Counted from the stretch's first letter, positions 1 through 8,905 are shown. The stretch: 64,000 nt of DNA from Clostridiaceae bacterium (GCA_012840245.1 DULR01000037.1:18005-82004), one strand, 5' to 3'. Numbers and translations: made by a program. Notes: a model not told the origin generated them from the letters alone.

Positions 1-935
1 GCACGTAGTTTTTCGGCTATGTTGTCGATCTTTCTTAGTCTGTGGTTGACGCCTGATTTTGTCAGGGCGGGAGTTAGCATCTGGCCCAGTTCGGTCAGGC
101 TTACATCAGGATTTTCAAGACGCAGCTCGGCTATTTGCCGAAGGCTGCCCGGCAGGCTGTCAAGCCCTTTAGTTTCAGCAATTAATTTTATATTATCCAC
201 CTGACGAAGTGCTGCATTCACCGTTTTTTCAAGATTGGCTGTTTCGCAGTTTACTATACGGTTGACCTGGTTGCGCATATCTTTCATGATCCTTATATTC
301 TCAAGCTTCATAAGGGCAATATGCGCTCCTATGACATTTAGAAAATCGACTATCTCCTGCCCTTCCTTAAGGTACACCAGATAATGGCCTTTGCGCATGA
401 TTTGCCTGGGCTCAACCTCGAAATCATTCAGAAACCTGATATATTCCTCTGCTATAAGACTGTCAGGAAATGTTATCTCAAGATGATATGATCTGTCGGG
501 ATCGGATATGGAGCCTGTTGCCAGGAATCCGCCCCTTAAATAGGCTCTTTTGCAGCATCGGTTCTGGATGCTGTAAGTATTGTATATGAGAGCTTCGCCT
601 TCTCCCTGAATTTTAATTCCCATATCTTCCAGAATATTATGGACCGTATCATTCATAAGATGGGTAAACTCCAGGTGGTAAACAGTATGGGTGCGGAACC
701 TTTTTGATTTGAGCATGAACACATCGGGGCTGTTTTTATAGAACTCCTTTACCCTTGAATAAATGTGCCTTGAAAGAGAAGGATTCTCGGTTATGAAAAG
801 TAGCCTTGGCTTTCCCTTGTATGTCCTCAGCGCTATGCCGGCTCTTATAAGACCGGCAAGCTCTGCCTTTTTGCAGCAATTATCCTGCTCTTCAATCCTG
901 CTTAGCTCACGTTTGATCTCCAGTGAAAAAGACAA
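1..935 (-). CDS. whiA: WhiA-type DNA-binding protein, C-terminus cut by the window edge
   Basis: WhiA combines a LAGLIDADG homing-endonuclease fold with a C-terminal helix-turn-helix and affects division or sporulation genes. The C-terminal part shows the family signature LTELGQMLTPALTKSGVNHR followed by LRKIDNIAEKLR, so only a few residues lie beyond base 1. The start is TTG at 935, chosen because AGGAGG sits 8 bases upstream (944-949) and the product begins MSFSLEIKRELSRIE, as the family does. It is the last gene of the hprK-murB-rapZ-yvcK-whiA run, 23 bases after the yvcK stop. Family identity is clear; its targets here are unknown. Confidence 0.93.
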   Translation of the reverse strand, partial: MSFSLEIKRELSRIEEQDNCCKKAELAGLIRAGIALRTYKGKPRLLFITENPSLSRHIYSRVKEFYKNSPDVFMLKSKRFRTHTVYHLEFTHLMNDTVHNILEDMGIKIQGEGEALIYNTYSIQNRCCKRAYLRGGFLATGSISDPDRSYHLEITFPDSLIAEEYIRFLNDFEVEPRQIMRKGHYLVYLKEGQEIVDFLNVIGAHIALMKLENIRIMKDMRNQVNRIVNCETANLEKTVNAALRQVDNIKLIAETKGLDSLPGSLRQIAELRLENPDVSLTELGQMLTPALTKSGVNHRLRKIDNIAEKLR

Positions 936-958
936 CCCTGCTTCCTCCTGATTAAACA

Positions 959-2215
959 CTAACCTAACTTGGCTATTTCAAAAATGGTCCGCGCCAGCAT
1001 ATCTGAATTATGTCTCACCATATCGTTCCTGATACTCGCCATATCCCTCTCTATTATCCTGACACCCATGCTTTTAAGTTTTGCATAATCGATCTTTACC
1101 TGCTCCGAGCCGTCATCCTTATATCGCTTCAAAATATCAGGATCTATCTCACTGTTGTTCACAACACATATCTCGATGATCCGTTTGCCGGTATGTACGT
1201 CAATAGCGTTAATATGGTCCGAAACAGTATAGCCTTCTGTTTCCCCAGGCTGGGTCATGATATTGCATACATAAACCTTCGCAGCCCGGGAGTTTGCGAT
1301 GGCTTCGACTATGCCTTCGACCAGCAGATTCGGGATTATGCTCGTATAGAGGCTTCCCGGTCCGAGCACGATCACATCAGCTTCATATATTGCATCAATA
1401 GCCTGTTCTATTGGCTTGACAGAAGATTTGCTCAGCCTGATCCGCTTAATTTTCCCGGGATGAGAAAGATGATGGTTGCCTATGTTCGATTCGCCCTGGA
1501 TCTCGGTGCCATCCTCAAGCTCGGCGATCAGATTGATATTTTCCTCGGTAACGGGAAAGATCCTTCCGGTTACGGCCAGTACGTCACACATATGCTTTAC
1601 GGCCTGTTCGAAACTGCCTGATATGCCGTTCATGGCGGCCAGGAAAAGATTGCCGAAGCTCTGGCCTTTCAGTGATCCTTCTGTGAACCTGTATGACAGG
1701 AGTTTTTCCAGAACCGGCTCGGTTTCGGCCAAGGCCAGCATGCAGTTGCGTATGTCTCCGGGGGGGAGCATTCCAAGATCGTTCCTGAGGGTGCCAGATC
1801 CGCCTCCGTCATCTGCCACAGTTATTATGGCGGTGATATTGCACGTATAGTTCTTGAGCCCGCGCAGTAGTGTCGAGGTTCCGGTCCCTCCTCCGATGGT
1901 TACCACTTTGGGACCTGAAGCAAGGACCTTTCTTTTATATATGATATCTCCGATTTCACTTACTTTGGAAGGTTTTTTCAGTATTCCGCTCGAATAAACG
2001 TTTACGAACTTGATGAAAATTCTTCTTAAGCAAATCAGTATTCCATATATCCCAAGGACGGCCAGTATGAGCGACAAGCCCCACTGATATGGTCCAATAG
2101 CGGCATCTTTAAGCAAAACAAGCAAGGAGGCTATCAACAGCAATATGCCAAGTATTCCGCCTATAAGCCATTTTTTGAATCTGAAAAAGATCTGAAACCA
2201 CCTTAGTGATCTCAT
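959..2215 (-). CDS. yvcK: YvcK/CofD-like gluconeogenesis factor with N-terminal membrane segments
   Basis: YvcK proteins share the fold of CofD (LPPG:FO 2-phospho-L-lactate transferase), bind nucleotide sugars, and in Firmicutes are needed for growth and cell-wall integrity on gluconeogenic carbon. The glycine-rich loop GGGTGTSTLLRGLK lies at about residues 108-121 and VADDGGGSG at about 133-141. Unlike the roughly 320-residue Bacillus protein this one has 418 residues. The extra N-terminus carries two predicted membrane helices (about 17-36 and 46-66), a form common in clostridia. GGAGGAT precedes the ATG, and the gene starts 3 bases after rapZ ends, so the two are probably cotranscribed. 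Confidence 0.93.
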   Translation of the reverse strand: MRSLRWFQIFFRFKKWLIGGILGILLLIASLLVLLKDAAIGPYQWGLSLILAVLGIYGILICLRRIFIKFVNVYSSGILKKPSKVSEIGDIIYKRKVLASGPKVVTIGGGTGTSTLLRGLKNYTCNITAIITVADDGGGSGTLRNDLGMLPPGDIRNCMLALAETEPVLEKLLSYRFTEGSLKGQSFGNLFLAAMNGISGSFEQAVKHMCDVLAVTGRIFPVTEENINLIAELEDGTEIQGESNIGNHHLSHPGKIKRIRLSKSSVKPIEQAIDAIYEADVIVLGPGSLYTSIIPNLLVEGIVEAIANSRAAKVYVCNIMTQPGETEGYTVSDHINAIDVHTGKRIIEICVVNNSEIDPDILKRYKDDGSEQVKIDYAKLKSMGVRIIERDMASIRNDMVRHNSDMLARTIFEIAKLG

Positions 2216-2218
2216 CTG

Positions 2219-3088
2219 TTATCCTCCTTTGTTATCACGGTCAATATCCCTGTGCTCGATTACCGCGCTTACACCCTTTCTTTTCAGTCTGTCACAGAGC
2301 TTGTTGGCAATGGTCACAGACCGGTGTCTTCCTCCGGTACAGCCGATCCCTACCACCAGCTGGTTTTTCCCCTCTCTGACATAGAGGGGCAAAAGAAAAT
2401 TGACCATATCAACAAGTTTATTTAAAAAAGTACGGCTTTCAGGATAGCTCATTACATAGTCTATGACGTCAGATGACATTCCGGTCATAGGCTTCAGTTC
2501 AGGAACATAGTATGGGTTCGGAATGAACCTTACATCAAACACAAGATCGCTGTCTATTGGTATCCCATATTTGAAGCCAAAGGATACTATGTTCACGATG
2601 ATACCTTTAAAGAGCTTTCCCTCAACAAAATGCTCTATTATCGCCTCTTTCAGCTGACGAGGGGTCAGGCAGGAGGTATCTATGATATAGTCGGCTTTTT
2701 CCTTTATTGGTTTCAGAATTTCCCGCTCCTGTCTGATACCTTCGACCAGCCTGCTGTCCTGCGTCAGAGGATGCATGCGTCTGCTTTCCTTGAATCGTTT
2801 GATCAACACCGCATCAGAAGCGTCAAGGAAAAGTATTTTATATTTTATCTCCATTACATCAAGGGTGAGCAATGCAGGCATCAGGTCAAGGAACATTGCT
2901 CCACCGCGTATATCGATGATAAGCGCTATTTTTTCGATAGGTGACTTGCCCTGCAGGGTCACTTCCGCGAACTTTGGTATGAGCGATGGCGGCAGATTGT
3001 CCACGCAGAAGTAGCCTATATCCTCAAAGTATTTTACACACAGGCTTTTCCCGGCTCCCGACATGCCTGTGATTATCAGTATTTCCAT
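2219..3088 (-). CDS. rapZ: RapZ/YvcJ family nucleotide-binding protein
   Basis: The 289-residue protein has a Walker A motif GMSGAGKS at residues 8-15 and the family C-terminus (IGCTGGRHRSVTIANKL near the end). The family binds ATP/GTP. In Escherichia coli RapZ is an RNase adaptor controlling glmS sRNA levels; the Bacillus orthologue YvcJ is linked to competence and is coupled genetically to yvcK. It sits between murB and yvcK with gaps of 7 and 3 bases. The Shine-Dalgarno GGAGGG lies at the end of murB, which suggests translational coupling. The RNA-adaptor role is an inference from distant orthologues. Confidence 0.94.
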   Translation of the reverse strand: MEILIITGMSGAGKSLCVKYFEDIGYFCVDNLPPSLIPKFAEVTLQGKSPIEKIALIIDIRGGAMFLDLMPALLTLDVMEIKYKILFLDASDAVLIKRFKESRRMHPLTQDSRLVEGIRQEREILKPIKEKADYIIDTSCLTPRQLKEAIIEHFVEGKLFKGIIVNIVSFGFKYGIPIDSDLVFDVRFIPNPYYVPELKPMTGMSSDVIDYVMSYPESRTFLNKLVDMVNFLLPLYVREGKNQLVVGIGCTGGRHRSVTIANKLCDRLKRKGVSAVIEHRDIDRDNKGG

Positions 3089-3095
3089 TTAGCTT

Positions 3096-4016
3096 TTACC
3101 CTCCGATGATTTTGACTTCCAACTCAAGTAATTTGCCAAAGTTTTTATATACAGTTTCTTGTACATGCTTTATAAGGGCAAGTACATCCGAGGCTGTAGC
3201 ATTGCCTGTGTTTATTATGAATCCGCAATGCTTGTCGGATACCTGCGCTCCGCCGATCCTGTAGCCTCTTAAACCGCAGTCGTCGATAAGCTTTCCGGCA
3301 AATGCGCCGGGAGGACGTTTGAAAATGCTTCCTGCGCTCGGATATGTCAGCGGCTGCTTTTCTCTTCTTCTGGCGCTCAGTTCTGCCATCTTCGCCTTTA
3401 TTTCTTCCTTATTGCCTCTATTTAGCTTAAGCTTTACTTTAAGGCAGATCAGATCCTCATCCTGCATTCTGCTGTGCCTGTATGAAAAATTGTGCTCATC
3501 ACCGCGCAGGGTTATATACCGACCTTCCTTATCGATGCAGAGGGATTCGATTATTACCTGCTTCATTTCACCGTCATAGGCGCCGGCATTCATATATGCA
3601 GCTCCGCCTATGGTTCCGGGAATACCGAAGGCAAACTCCAGACCTGTAAGGGAATTCTCCATGGCCAGATTGGCTACCGATGAAAGCAAAGCTCCCGCTT
3701 CAGCGGTTATTATGTCACCGTCCACCTCTGTATTCGAGATCGCCGGACCGATCTTTATTATAACGCCGTGATAGCCATTGTCGGTAAACAAAAGATTTGA
3801 ACCGTTGCCCATGATCAAAAAGGGTACATTCTGCGAGCTTAAAAGATTGACGCATTTCCGGATGTTTTCTATAGAGTCTGCCAAAACCATAAAATCAGCC
3901 TTGCCGCCGACCTTCATGGTCGTGTATTCTTTCATTGAAACGCCGGACAGGATAACGTCACGTGGAAAAATAGTGGTTAATTTATTATAAATTTCTATGT
4001 CCTGCAAACATTTCAC
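3096..4016 (-). CDS. murB: UDP-N-acetylenolpyruvoylglucosamine reductase
   Basis: MurB reduces UDP-GlcNAc-enolpyruvate to UDP-MurNAc with NADPH and FAD in the cytoplasm, the second committed step of peptidoglycan synthesis. The FAD-binding motifs MGNGSNLLFTDNGYHG and GIPGTIGGAAYMNAGAY are present, as is the SAGSIFKRP segment carrying the catalytic serine. The length of 306 residues matches Bacillus MurB (about 303). The start is GTG at 4016: it gives the usual 30-odd residues before TTMKVGG, and AAAGGA lies upstream with rather long spacing. The gene is followed closely by rapZ. Confidence 0.95.
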   Translation of the reverse strand: MKCLQDIEIYNKLTTIFPRDVILSGVSMKEYTTMKVGGKADFMVLADSIENIRKCVNLLSSQNVPFLIMGNGSNLLFTDNGYHGVIIKIGPAISNTEVDGDIITAEAGALLSSVANLAMENSLTGLEFAFGIPGTIGGAAYMNAGAYDGEMKQVIIESLCIDKEGRYITLRGDEHNFSYRHSRMQDEDLICLKVKLKLNRGNKEEIKAKMAELSARRREKQPLTYPSAGSIFKRPPGAFAGKLIDDCGLRGYRIGGAQVSDKHCGFIINTGNATASDVLALIKHVQETVYKNFGKLLELEVKIIGG

Positions 4017-4100
4017 TCCCTGGAATCATCCTTTACAGATTATTCTTCTATCCCAAATTATATACGGATTTATGTACTAATATAGAAGATGTACGCTAAT

Positions 4101-4187
4101 TGTCATTCAGAGTCCAGCAAAGAATCTTGTTTTCTGACAATGCGGGTTTTAAGATTCTTCATTTCGCTTTGCTCCATTCAGAATAAC
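4101..4187. repeat. Family A interspersed palindromic repeat between murB and hprK
   Basis: A degenerate copy of the family A element occupies the 195-base gap between hprK and murB. The left arm runs GTCATTC..AAAGAATCTTG and the right arm AAGATTCTTC..CATTCAGAATAAC, so the transcript can fold on itself. The same arms occur at about 10.3-10.5, 32.3-32.4 and 39.0 kb. No open frame here looks like a gene. Confidence 0.75.
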
Positions 4188-4211
4188 AAAACCCGTCTTA
4201 CCGTAATCCCA

Positions 4212-5135
4212 CTATTCAGTCTTTCTGCCGAAATTTTTATCGATAAATGCCTGCGCCGCATTATAACCCATTTTCTTCTGCCTGTTGTTCATGGCCGCGA
4301 CTTCTATGATGACGGCAAGATTTCTGCCCGGTTTTACAGGGATGGTCAGTGAGGGTACTTTTATGCCCAGTATCTCAGTTGTCAGCTCCTCTGTCCCGAG
4401 CCTTTCATAATGCTTCTGCGGATTCCAGAATTCCAGGTTTATTACCAAATTGATGTTCTCGGTCATCTTTACCGAGCCTACACCGTACAGATACTTGACA
4501 TCAAGTATCCCTATACCGCGGATCTCGATAAAATGCCTGATTATTTCGGGCGCAGATCCGACCAGAGTCTTGCTCGAGACTCTGCGCACCTCGACCAGGT
4601 CATCAGCAACAAGCCTGTGTCCGCGCTTTACGAGCTCCAGTGCAGCCTCGCTTTTTCCAACTCCGCTTTCACCCAGGATCAGAACGCCCTCGCCATATAC
4701 TTCGACCAGCTCGCCATGCATTGTTTCCATAGGGGCAAGCTCAACGTTCAAATACGCGATCAGGCTGCTGCTGAAACGGGATGTTTCCTCAGGGGTGCGA
4801 AGAAGCGGGACATTGCATTCTCTGGCTACCCGGATCATTTCAGGGAAAGGCTCCATACCTCTTGCGAGAATAACACATGGGATCCCTGTCGAAAACAGTG
4901 CCAGAAGGCTTTTATACCGGCTATCAGAATCCAGCTTGGCCAGATAGGTCATCTCGACTTTACCGATTATCTGTATCCGTTCTACGCCGAAATACTCGAA
5001 AAACCCGGCAAGCTGGAGACCAGGCCGGTTGATGTCTGCCGATTCGATCTTTATATTATCGTGCTCATCAGTATAATACAACTTTTCCAGGGACAGTTCA
5101 TTAACAACCTTGGGCAGCTTTACACTGGCAGGCAT
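4212..5135 (-). CDS. hprK: HPr kinase/phosphorylase
   Basis: HprK phosphorylates and dephosphorylates Ser46 of HPr and so drives CcpA-dependent catabolite repression in Firmicutes. The Walker A motif GESGVGKS is followed by the family segment [15 protein letters not shown] and the signature region [15 protein letters not shown]. The length of 307 residues is normal. The ATG at 5135 was chosen over an in-frame ATG 15 bases upstream because GGGAGTG sits 6 bases before it. That Shine-Dalgarno lies inside the last codons of thrC, whose stop is 5 bases away, so the two genes are probably translated in a coupled way. Confidence 0.95.
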   Translation of the reverse strand: MPASVKLPKVVNELSLEKLYYTDEHDNIKIESADINRPGLQLAGFFEYFGVERIQIIGKVEMTYLAKLDSDSRYKSLLALFSTGIPCVILARGMEPFPEMIRVARECNVPLLRTPEETSRFSSSLIAYLNVELAPMETMHGELVEVYGEGVLILGESGVGKSEAALELVKRGHRLVADDLVEVRRVSSKTLVGSAPEIIRHFIEIRGIGILDVKYLYGVGSVKMTENINLVINLEFWNPQKHYERLGTEELTTEILGIKVPSLTIPVKPGRNLAVIIEVAAMNNRQKKMGYNAAQAFIDKNFGRKTE

Positions 5136-5140
5136 ATTTT

Positions 5141-6646
5141 TCACTCCCATTCCAAGAGGTTCCGGACTACCGCATCCTTCATGCCCTCTTTTTCACATAC
5201 TGAATTGTGAAGTATCTCTTTTTTGTCAAGGTCGGCAAGACCGTCCGGTATGGGCAGACCGGTTTCCTTCGACAGCATCTCAAGAAGCTCGAATTCGGAC
5301 TTGCCTGCTATCCTGTCCTCGCCAAAAAGGGCTTTGCATACGCTGTGGTTGAACTTGAATGGGCTTGCTGTCGAAACTACGACCGATGGAGTCAGATCCC
5401 CGGTGGTGATAACATACTTGTCATAAACATCGACCGCAACAGCTGTATGCGTGTCCAGAACATAATTATAGTCATTATATACGCATTCTATAGTTTTCAG
5501 TGTTTCATCCTGATTGGACCAGCCGGCCCAGAAGATATTTCTTATCTCATCGGCATACTTCCGGCCTATATCATAGCTCCCGTTTTCATTGAGCTCTTTC
5601 ATCCATTGGGACACTTTTTTGCCGTCATGGCTGGTGACTTCATAAAGAAGTCTTTCCAGATTGCTCGATATTAATATATCCATGGACGGAGACACAGTTT
5701 TTATGAATTCTCTGCGCCTGTCATAGCAGCCGGTTCTTATAAAATCGGTTAGGACGTTGTTATCGTTTGAGGCGCAGATCAGCTTGTTTACCGGAAGCCC
5801 CATCTTCAAGGCATAATAGCCGGCAAGGATATTGCCGAAATTCCCGGTGGGCACGACAAAATTGATCTTATCTCCTGCTTTTATGCGGTTTTCCTCAACC
5901 AGGTCGGCGTATGCTGAAAAGTAATATACGATCTGAGGAACGAGTCTTCCCCAGTTGATCGAGTTCGCCGAGGAAAACTTAAGCTTCCTTTCATTCATGA
6001 AGCTTTTAAGTTCGTTATCTGTGAAAATCTTCTTAACACCTGTCTGAGCATCGTCAAAATTGCCTTTTACACCGAAAACCCTGACGTTCTTTCCGGTCTG
6101 GGTGATCATCTGATATTTCTGGACTTCGCTGACACCGTTATCGGGATAAAATACTATGATCCCAGTGCCTTCAACATCGGCGAAACCTTCTAAAGCAGCT
6201 TTTCCCGTATCTCCTGAGGTGGCTACGAGAATGATCACCTTGCTTTTTTCGCCTGTCTTCTGCATTGATTTGACCAGAAGATGAGGAAGGATCTGAAGAG
6301 CCATGTCCTTGAAAGCGCAGGTAGGTCCATGCCAGAGCTCCAGTAAAAAGAGACTCTCGTTCAGTTCAACAACAGGTGCGACCTTTTCGTGTGAAAACTT
6401 ATGTGAATAGGCACTGTTGACACAATCCCGGATCTCTTCATCGGAAAAGTCGTCCAAAAAGTACTTAAGAATCGTAACAGCCCTCTGGGGATATGTCATA
6501 TCCGCCAAAGCCTGGATTTCTTCAAGATTCAGCTTTTTCAAACTGCAGGGTGTATAGAGTCCGCCATCGGGAGCGATACCCCTTTTTATAGCCTCAGCAG
6601 AGGTAATTCTTTCATTTCCGCCTCTTGTACTCTCATATAAAACCAT
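5141..6646 (-). CDS. thrC: Threonine synthase
   Basis: Threonine synthase is a PLP enzyme that converts O-phosphohomoserine to threonine. The protein opens [19 protein letters not shown], has DGGLYTP near residue 27, and carries the PLP lysine in [12 protein letters not shown] (about residue 113). [12 protein letters not shown] lies further on. It belongs to the longer, about 500-residue class. The start at 6646 is preferred to an upstream in-frame ATG at 6697 because the family begins near VLYESTR and GGAG lies upstream, though at 12 bases. It is the first gene of the run leading into hprK, which is not the usual place for thrC. Confidence 0.95.
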   Translation of the reverse strand: MVLYESTRGGNERITSAEAIKRGIAPDGGLYTPCSLKKLNLEEIQALADMTYPQRAVTILKYFLDDFSDEEIRDCVNSAYSHKFSHEKVAPVVELNESLFLLELWHGPTCAFKDMALQILPHLLVKSMQKTGEKSKVIILVATSGDTGKAALEGFADVEGTGIIVFYPDNGVSEVQKYQMITQTGKNVRVFGVKGNFDDAQTGVKKIFTDNELKSFMNERKLKFSSANSINWGRLVPQIVYYFSAYADLVEENRIKAGDKINFVVPTGNFGNILAGYYALKMGLPVNKLICASNDNNVLTDFIRTGCYDRRREFIKTVSPSMDILISSNLERLLYEVTSHDGKKVSQWMKELNENGSYDIGRKYADEIRNIFWAGWSNQDETLKTIECVYNDYNYVLDTHTAVAVDVYDKYVITTGDLTPSVVVSTASPFKFNHSVCKALFGEDRIAGKSEFELLEMLSKETGLPIPDGLADLDKKEILHNSVCEKEGMKDAVVRNLLEWE

Positions 6647-6718
6647 ATAACAATAACACTCCAAAACCAGCAAAATTGTTATGGCACATGCCTTCAAACA
6701 TACATGATTAATACTACT

Positions 6719-6747
6719 ATGATAAACTATTAAAATAAAAATTGCAA
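6719..6747 (-). promoter_or_regulatory. Candidate sigma-A promoter for thrC-hprK-murB-rapZ-yvcK-whiA
   Basis: On the minus strand TTGCAA (6742-6747) and TATCAT (6719-6724) are separated by 17 bases, about 70 bases before the thrC start. Both hexamers are imperfect. I saw no T-box or other riboswitch signature between it and thrC. Confidence 0.45.
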
Positions 6748-6767
6748 ACGGTAGACTATCGACGTGA

Positions 6768-7015
6768 TCATGACCTGACAGGCATGACGAAATAACTCAA
6801 TGCGGGGAGTTCATAGCTACATAGTATTCTCAATTCTTCCGGTTTGATCTCTTTTATGATCCCGATGTCCTGGATGTCAGAAATACGATAAACCAGACCA
6901 TACGATAACTGCTTATTTCTCCCGATAGTACTTATCAACCATGGCTTTATCATATTTATATTCGATGTCGGACATCGCAGGATCGGCTATATAATCTCTG
7001 AAAAATGCATGACAC
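6768..7015 (-). pseudogene. Unidentified decayed gene remnant
   Basis: Minus-strand frames over this stretch look like fragments of one former coding sequence. One frame reads RDYIADPAMSDIEYKYDKA then MVDKYYREK before a stop. A second frame continues to a stop at 6768 with YGLVYRISDIQDIGIIKEI. Neither piece has a convincing ribosome-binding site. The first piece vaguely recalls acetyltransferase N-termini, but I cannot identify the family. The 61-codon frame alone (6768-6953) should not be called a gene. Confidence 0.35.
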
Positions 7016-7037
7016 CTTTCTATTATGTAAGGCAGCA

Positions 7038-7220
7038 ATGGCTAAAAGTTGTAAAAAATGTAAACCAACATCCAGTAAGCTTGAAACATACTACAGCAAT
7101 GTATATTCACAAGAAAAGAAAGATATTGCAAGTGCAATTGTCACATTAAAGAATGCTAAAAATATTGATTTTAAGAAAAAATATAGAGACTATATTAATA
7201 AAAGTGTAGCCACCAACTAA
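7038..7220 (+). CDS. Small lysine-rich protein of unknown function, strongly AT-rich
   Basis: This 60-codon frame starts MAKSCKKCKPTSSKLETYY and has a CxxC pair and many lysines. AAGG lies 5 bases before the ATG; an in-frame ATG at 7005 is less likely. A rho-independent hairpin begins inside the last codons and is followed by a T-rich tract, which supports a real transcript. The stretch is far more AT-rich than its neighbours, suggesting recent acquisition, perhaps from a phage or plasmid. I do not recognise the family. It lies among degraded genes, so it could be a leftover itself. Confidence 0.42.
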   Translation: MAKSCKKCKPTSSKLETYYSNVYSQEKKDIASAIVTLKNAKNIDFKKKYRDYINKSVATN

Positions 7221-7236
7221 AGGTGGCTTTACTTTT
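7208..7236 (+). terminator. Rho-independent terminator overlapping the small ORF stop codon
   Basis: AGCCACC (7208-7214) pairs with GGTGGCT (7222-7228) across a 7-base loop that contains the TAA stop of the small ORF. TTACTTTT follows on the plus strand. Confidence 0.65.
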
Positions 7237-7245
7237 ACAAAGCGT

Positions 7246-8035
7246 TTAAACCGATTTCAATGTCACAATCAATATGTGATGCAATACTTCAAACTCGGTT
7301 CCGAAGTTTTCTAATATAGCTTTTCTGTGTTCATTGTCAAATTCAATGATTTTATCTTCCGGCAACGAAGCTCCTATTCCTCTGCATGCTCTTATTCTGC
7401 CGCACCAGCTGTCTATATCGAAGGGTAATTTTTCATCATAGGAAACAACATCTTTTACTTTTAATCCGCAGGCTTCCCACTCTGATTCGTTGACCTTCTG
7501 TCTGGTATAACCGCCAGCGTTCCAATGAGGATTATATTTCAGAACGATCTTCTCAGAAAGGCCCGAAACCTTATCTTCTCCCGGTACCCATGCCATCCAC
7601 ATAGCTGCAAATATCCCGTCTTTTTTGAGCATCCTTTTTATTTCCGGGATCACAAGCTCCTTATCGAAATACAGGAAGCATTGACATGCGGTTATGACAT
7701 CAAAGCTATCCGAAGGCAATTGGGTCGCTTCAGCAGGACGCACATGATATTAAATGTCCATTCCGTTTTCTTTCGAAATGTTTATTGCTGTTTCTATCTG
7801 TTCTTTTGAAATATCTACTCCTACAAATCTGGCTCCATACTTATAAAGGCCTCTTGGCAGAACGCCTGTGCCTGTTCCAATATCCAAAATACTTTGTCCC
7901 TTTAACCCTATACCTAATGACAACAGATTTTTATAAAAAGAATCCGGATATATGTCTCTGTACCTGCCTGCCTTTTTGTTCAACAAGGCTATAAATTTTT
8001 CTCAGCATGTGATCTGCGAAATCAATCAATTCCAT
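7246..8035 (-). pseudogene. SAM-dependent methyltransferase, broken by a frameshift and a stop codon
   Basis: The pieces together make one class I methyltransferase. The beginning (ATG at 8035, MELIDFADHMLRKIYSLVEQK) is joined to GRYRDIYPDSFYKNLLSLG only after a frame change near 7975, at the run of five A in GAACAAAAAGG. SAM-binding motif I is ILDIGTGTGVLP, followed by GVDISKEQIETA. An in-frame TAA at 7750-7752 then interrupts the protein before PAEATQLPSDSFDVITACQCF. The codons after the TAA stay in the same frame, so a single GAA-to-TAA change is a simple explanation. The tail is intact to the stop at 7246. Sequencing error could explain one defect but hardly both. Confidence 0.8.
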
Positions 8036-8320
8036 TCTGCAATTCTGCACCTGTTCTGATATGAATCTATTGCACTTATCAAAAGCTGACTATACTTTTG
8101 GGGAAGGTACACAAGTCCCCAGTTACCACCCTCAAGCTTTGATGTAATCTTTTTGCATCTTAAGAAATATAAAACACGACATAAGTTAAGAATGTAATAG
8201 ACCGGATCATGTATGATCCCCTGTTTTGAGTCTTTGATGTCATAAACTAAGGAATCAATATAATATTTTGTTGGAACATCGATAAACACATCGTGTATCT
8301 GTTTGCCATATGGATCTATC
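8026..8320 (-). pseudogene. Aminoglycoside nucleotidyltransferase C-terminal remnant (DUF4111-like)
   Basis: The frame contains YGKQIHDVFIDVPTKYY, HDPVYYILNLCRVLYFL and EGGNWGLVYLPQKYSQLL. These match the C-terminal domain of ANT(9)/AadA-like adenylyltransferases in order and spacing. The N-terminal nucleotidyltransferase domain is missing: directly upstream lies the front half of a different gene in another frame. This is a deletion fusion, not a functional resistance gene. Its stop overlaps the ATG of the broken methyltransferase. Confidence 0.72.
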
Positions 8321-8563
8321 TGCGTGCAGCAGTTCATGAATCGGTACAATTAATATGAAGCCTGCCAGCAAAAGCATCGATTTAAACTCAAGCTGAATTC
8401 CAATTATGGTGGCTGCCAGAATTACGATAAGGATATTCAATATTGCAAAGGGAATCGCCAGCAGCTGGACCAACCATAGATTTGTCGGCTCATTTATGGT
8501 TTTCCATTCATTCTCCGGATTAAAGCTTATATCATCAGGAATCTCATAAATATAAAATTTCAT
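8321..8563 (-). pseudogene. DUF3267-like membrane metalloprotease, N-terminal remnant
   Basis: The start ATG at 8563 has a good Shine-Dalgarno (GAGGGAGGTC). About 80 codons follow: a soluble segment, a membrane segment at about residues 33-55, a second hydrophobic stretch, and the zinc motif HELLHA typical of DUF3267. Coding similarity stops right after HELLHA and the sequence passes out of frame into the aminoglycoside-transferase remnant. The missing half should have carried the remaining helices. The junction at about 8320 is the scar of a deletion that removed parts of two genes. Confidence 0.7.
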
Positions 8564-8729
8564 TTTGACCTCCCTCATGACAAAATATAAATCTTTCCTG
8601 ATAATACCATATTACTGTTAAAAAATATATGAGCCTGTAACAAAATTTCTATACTTAGAATATTTCTTTATCAGGTGCCTGGCCAGCTTTTGTTCATCTT
8701 TTGTTAACATTTTTATAATCTAAAAGTAA

Positions 8730-8758
8730 CATTAAAACTGGTATTACGATGGTATAAT
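8730..8758 (+). promoter_or_regulatory. Candidate promoter of the small RNA
   Basis: A perfect TATAAT (8753-8758) lies in a very AT-rich stretch. The -35 region is weak (around CATTAA/ATTAAA, 8730-8736). Transcription would start near 8765 and run into the terminator at 8820-8878. Confidence 0.4.
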
Positions 8759-8765
8759 ATGATTG

Positions 8766-8878
8766 AAGTTATTTATTCCTCCTTTTATATATGTAGAACT
8801 TTGATTTGAGTTCAACTTTGCACCAGTTAAGGATCGCAATCATTTTATAAGTAAATCCTGTTGTGGTGCTTTTTTTTT
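8766..8878 (+). ncRNA. Candidate small RNA or attenuated leader upstream of the glycosylation genes
   Basis: Between a TATAAT box and a strong terminator lie about 110 bases with no usable open frame. The predicted RNA contains CCTCC (able to pair with Shine-Dalgarno sequences), a small hairpin around GAACT..AGTTC (8796-8813), and a 3' terminator hairpin. A second promoter follows immediately after the terminator and can serve the genes downstream. I therefore favour an independent small RNA over an attenuator, but both fit. It matches no riboswitch or housekeeping RNA that I recognise. Confidence 0.4.
8820..8878 (+). terminator. Rho-independent terminator with a nine-T tail
   Basis: GCACCA (8820-8825) pairs with TGGTGC (8864-8869) and AGGAT (8830-8834) pairs with ATCCT (8855-8859), separated by a symmetric 4-base internal loop. 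Nine T follow (8870-8878). It has no protein gene in front of it. Confidence 0.65.
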
Positions 8879-8905
8879 GCATTTTTTTAATATAAAATGT
8901 ATTAT
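8877..8905 (+). promoter_or_regulatory. Candidate promoter of the glycosyltransferase operon
   Basis: TTGCAT (8877-8882) and TATTAT (8900-8905) are 17 bases apart, about 47 bases before the GT-C gene start. The -35 begins at the end of the preceding terminator's T tract. A small hairpin, ATCGGTG/CACCGAT (8909-8930), lies in the leader. Confidence 0.45.

Noticed and set aside
1010..1621. Long plus-strand frame opposite yvcK
   Set aside because: It is a shadow of the conserved yvcK gene, has no ribosome-binding site and no family resemblance.
4410..5210. 266-codon plus-strand frame opposite hprK and the end of thrC
   Set aside because: It lies fully antisense to well-identified genes; composition and lack of a start signal mark it as a shadow.
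6647..6767. Possible T-box or threonine attenuator before thrC
   Set aside because: No T-box sequence, no leader peptide rich in Thr codons and no terminator hairpin were found.
7246..7743. Reading the second half of the methyltransferase as a separate gene starting at GTG 7743
   Set aside because: No ribosome-binding site precedes it, and the frame is the direct continuation of the first half after one stop codon.
8255..8578. Reading the DUF3267 frame to 8255 as an intact gene
   Set aside because: After HELLHA the residues are a frame-shadow of the aminoglycoside-transferase remnant and do not resemble the rest of the family.
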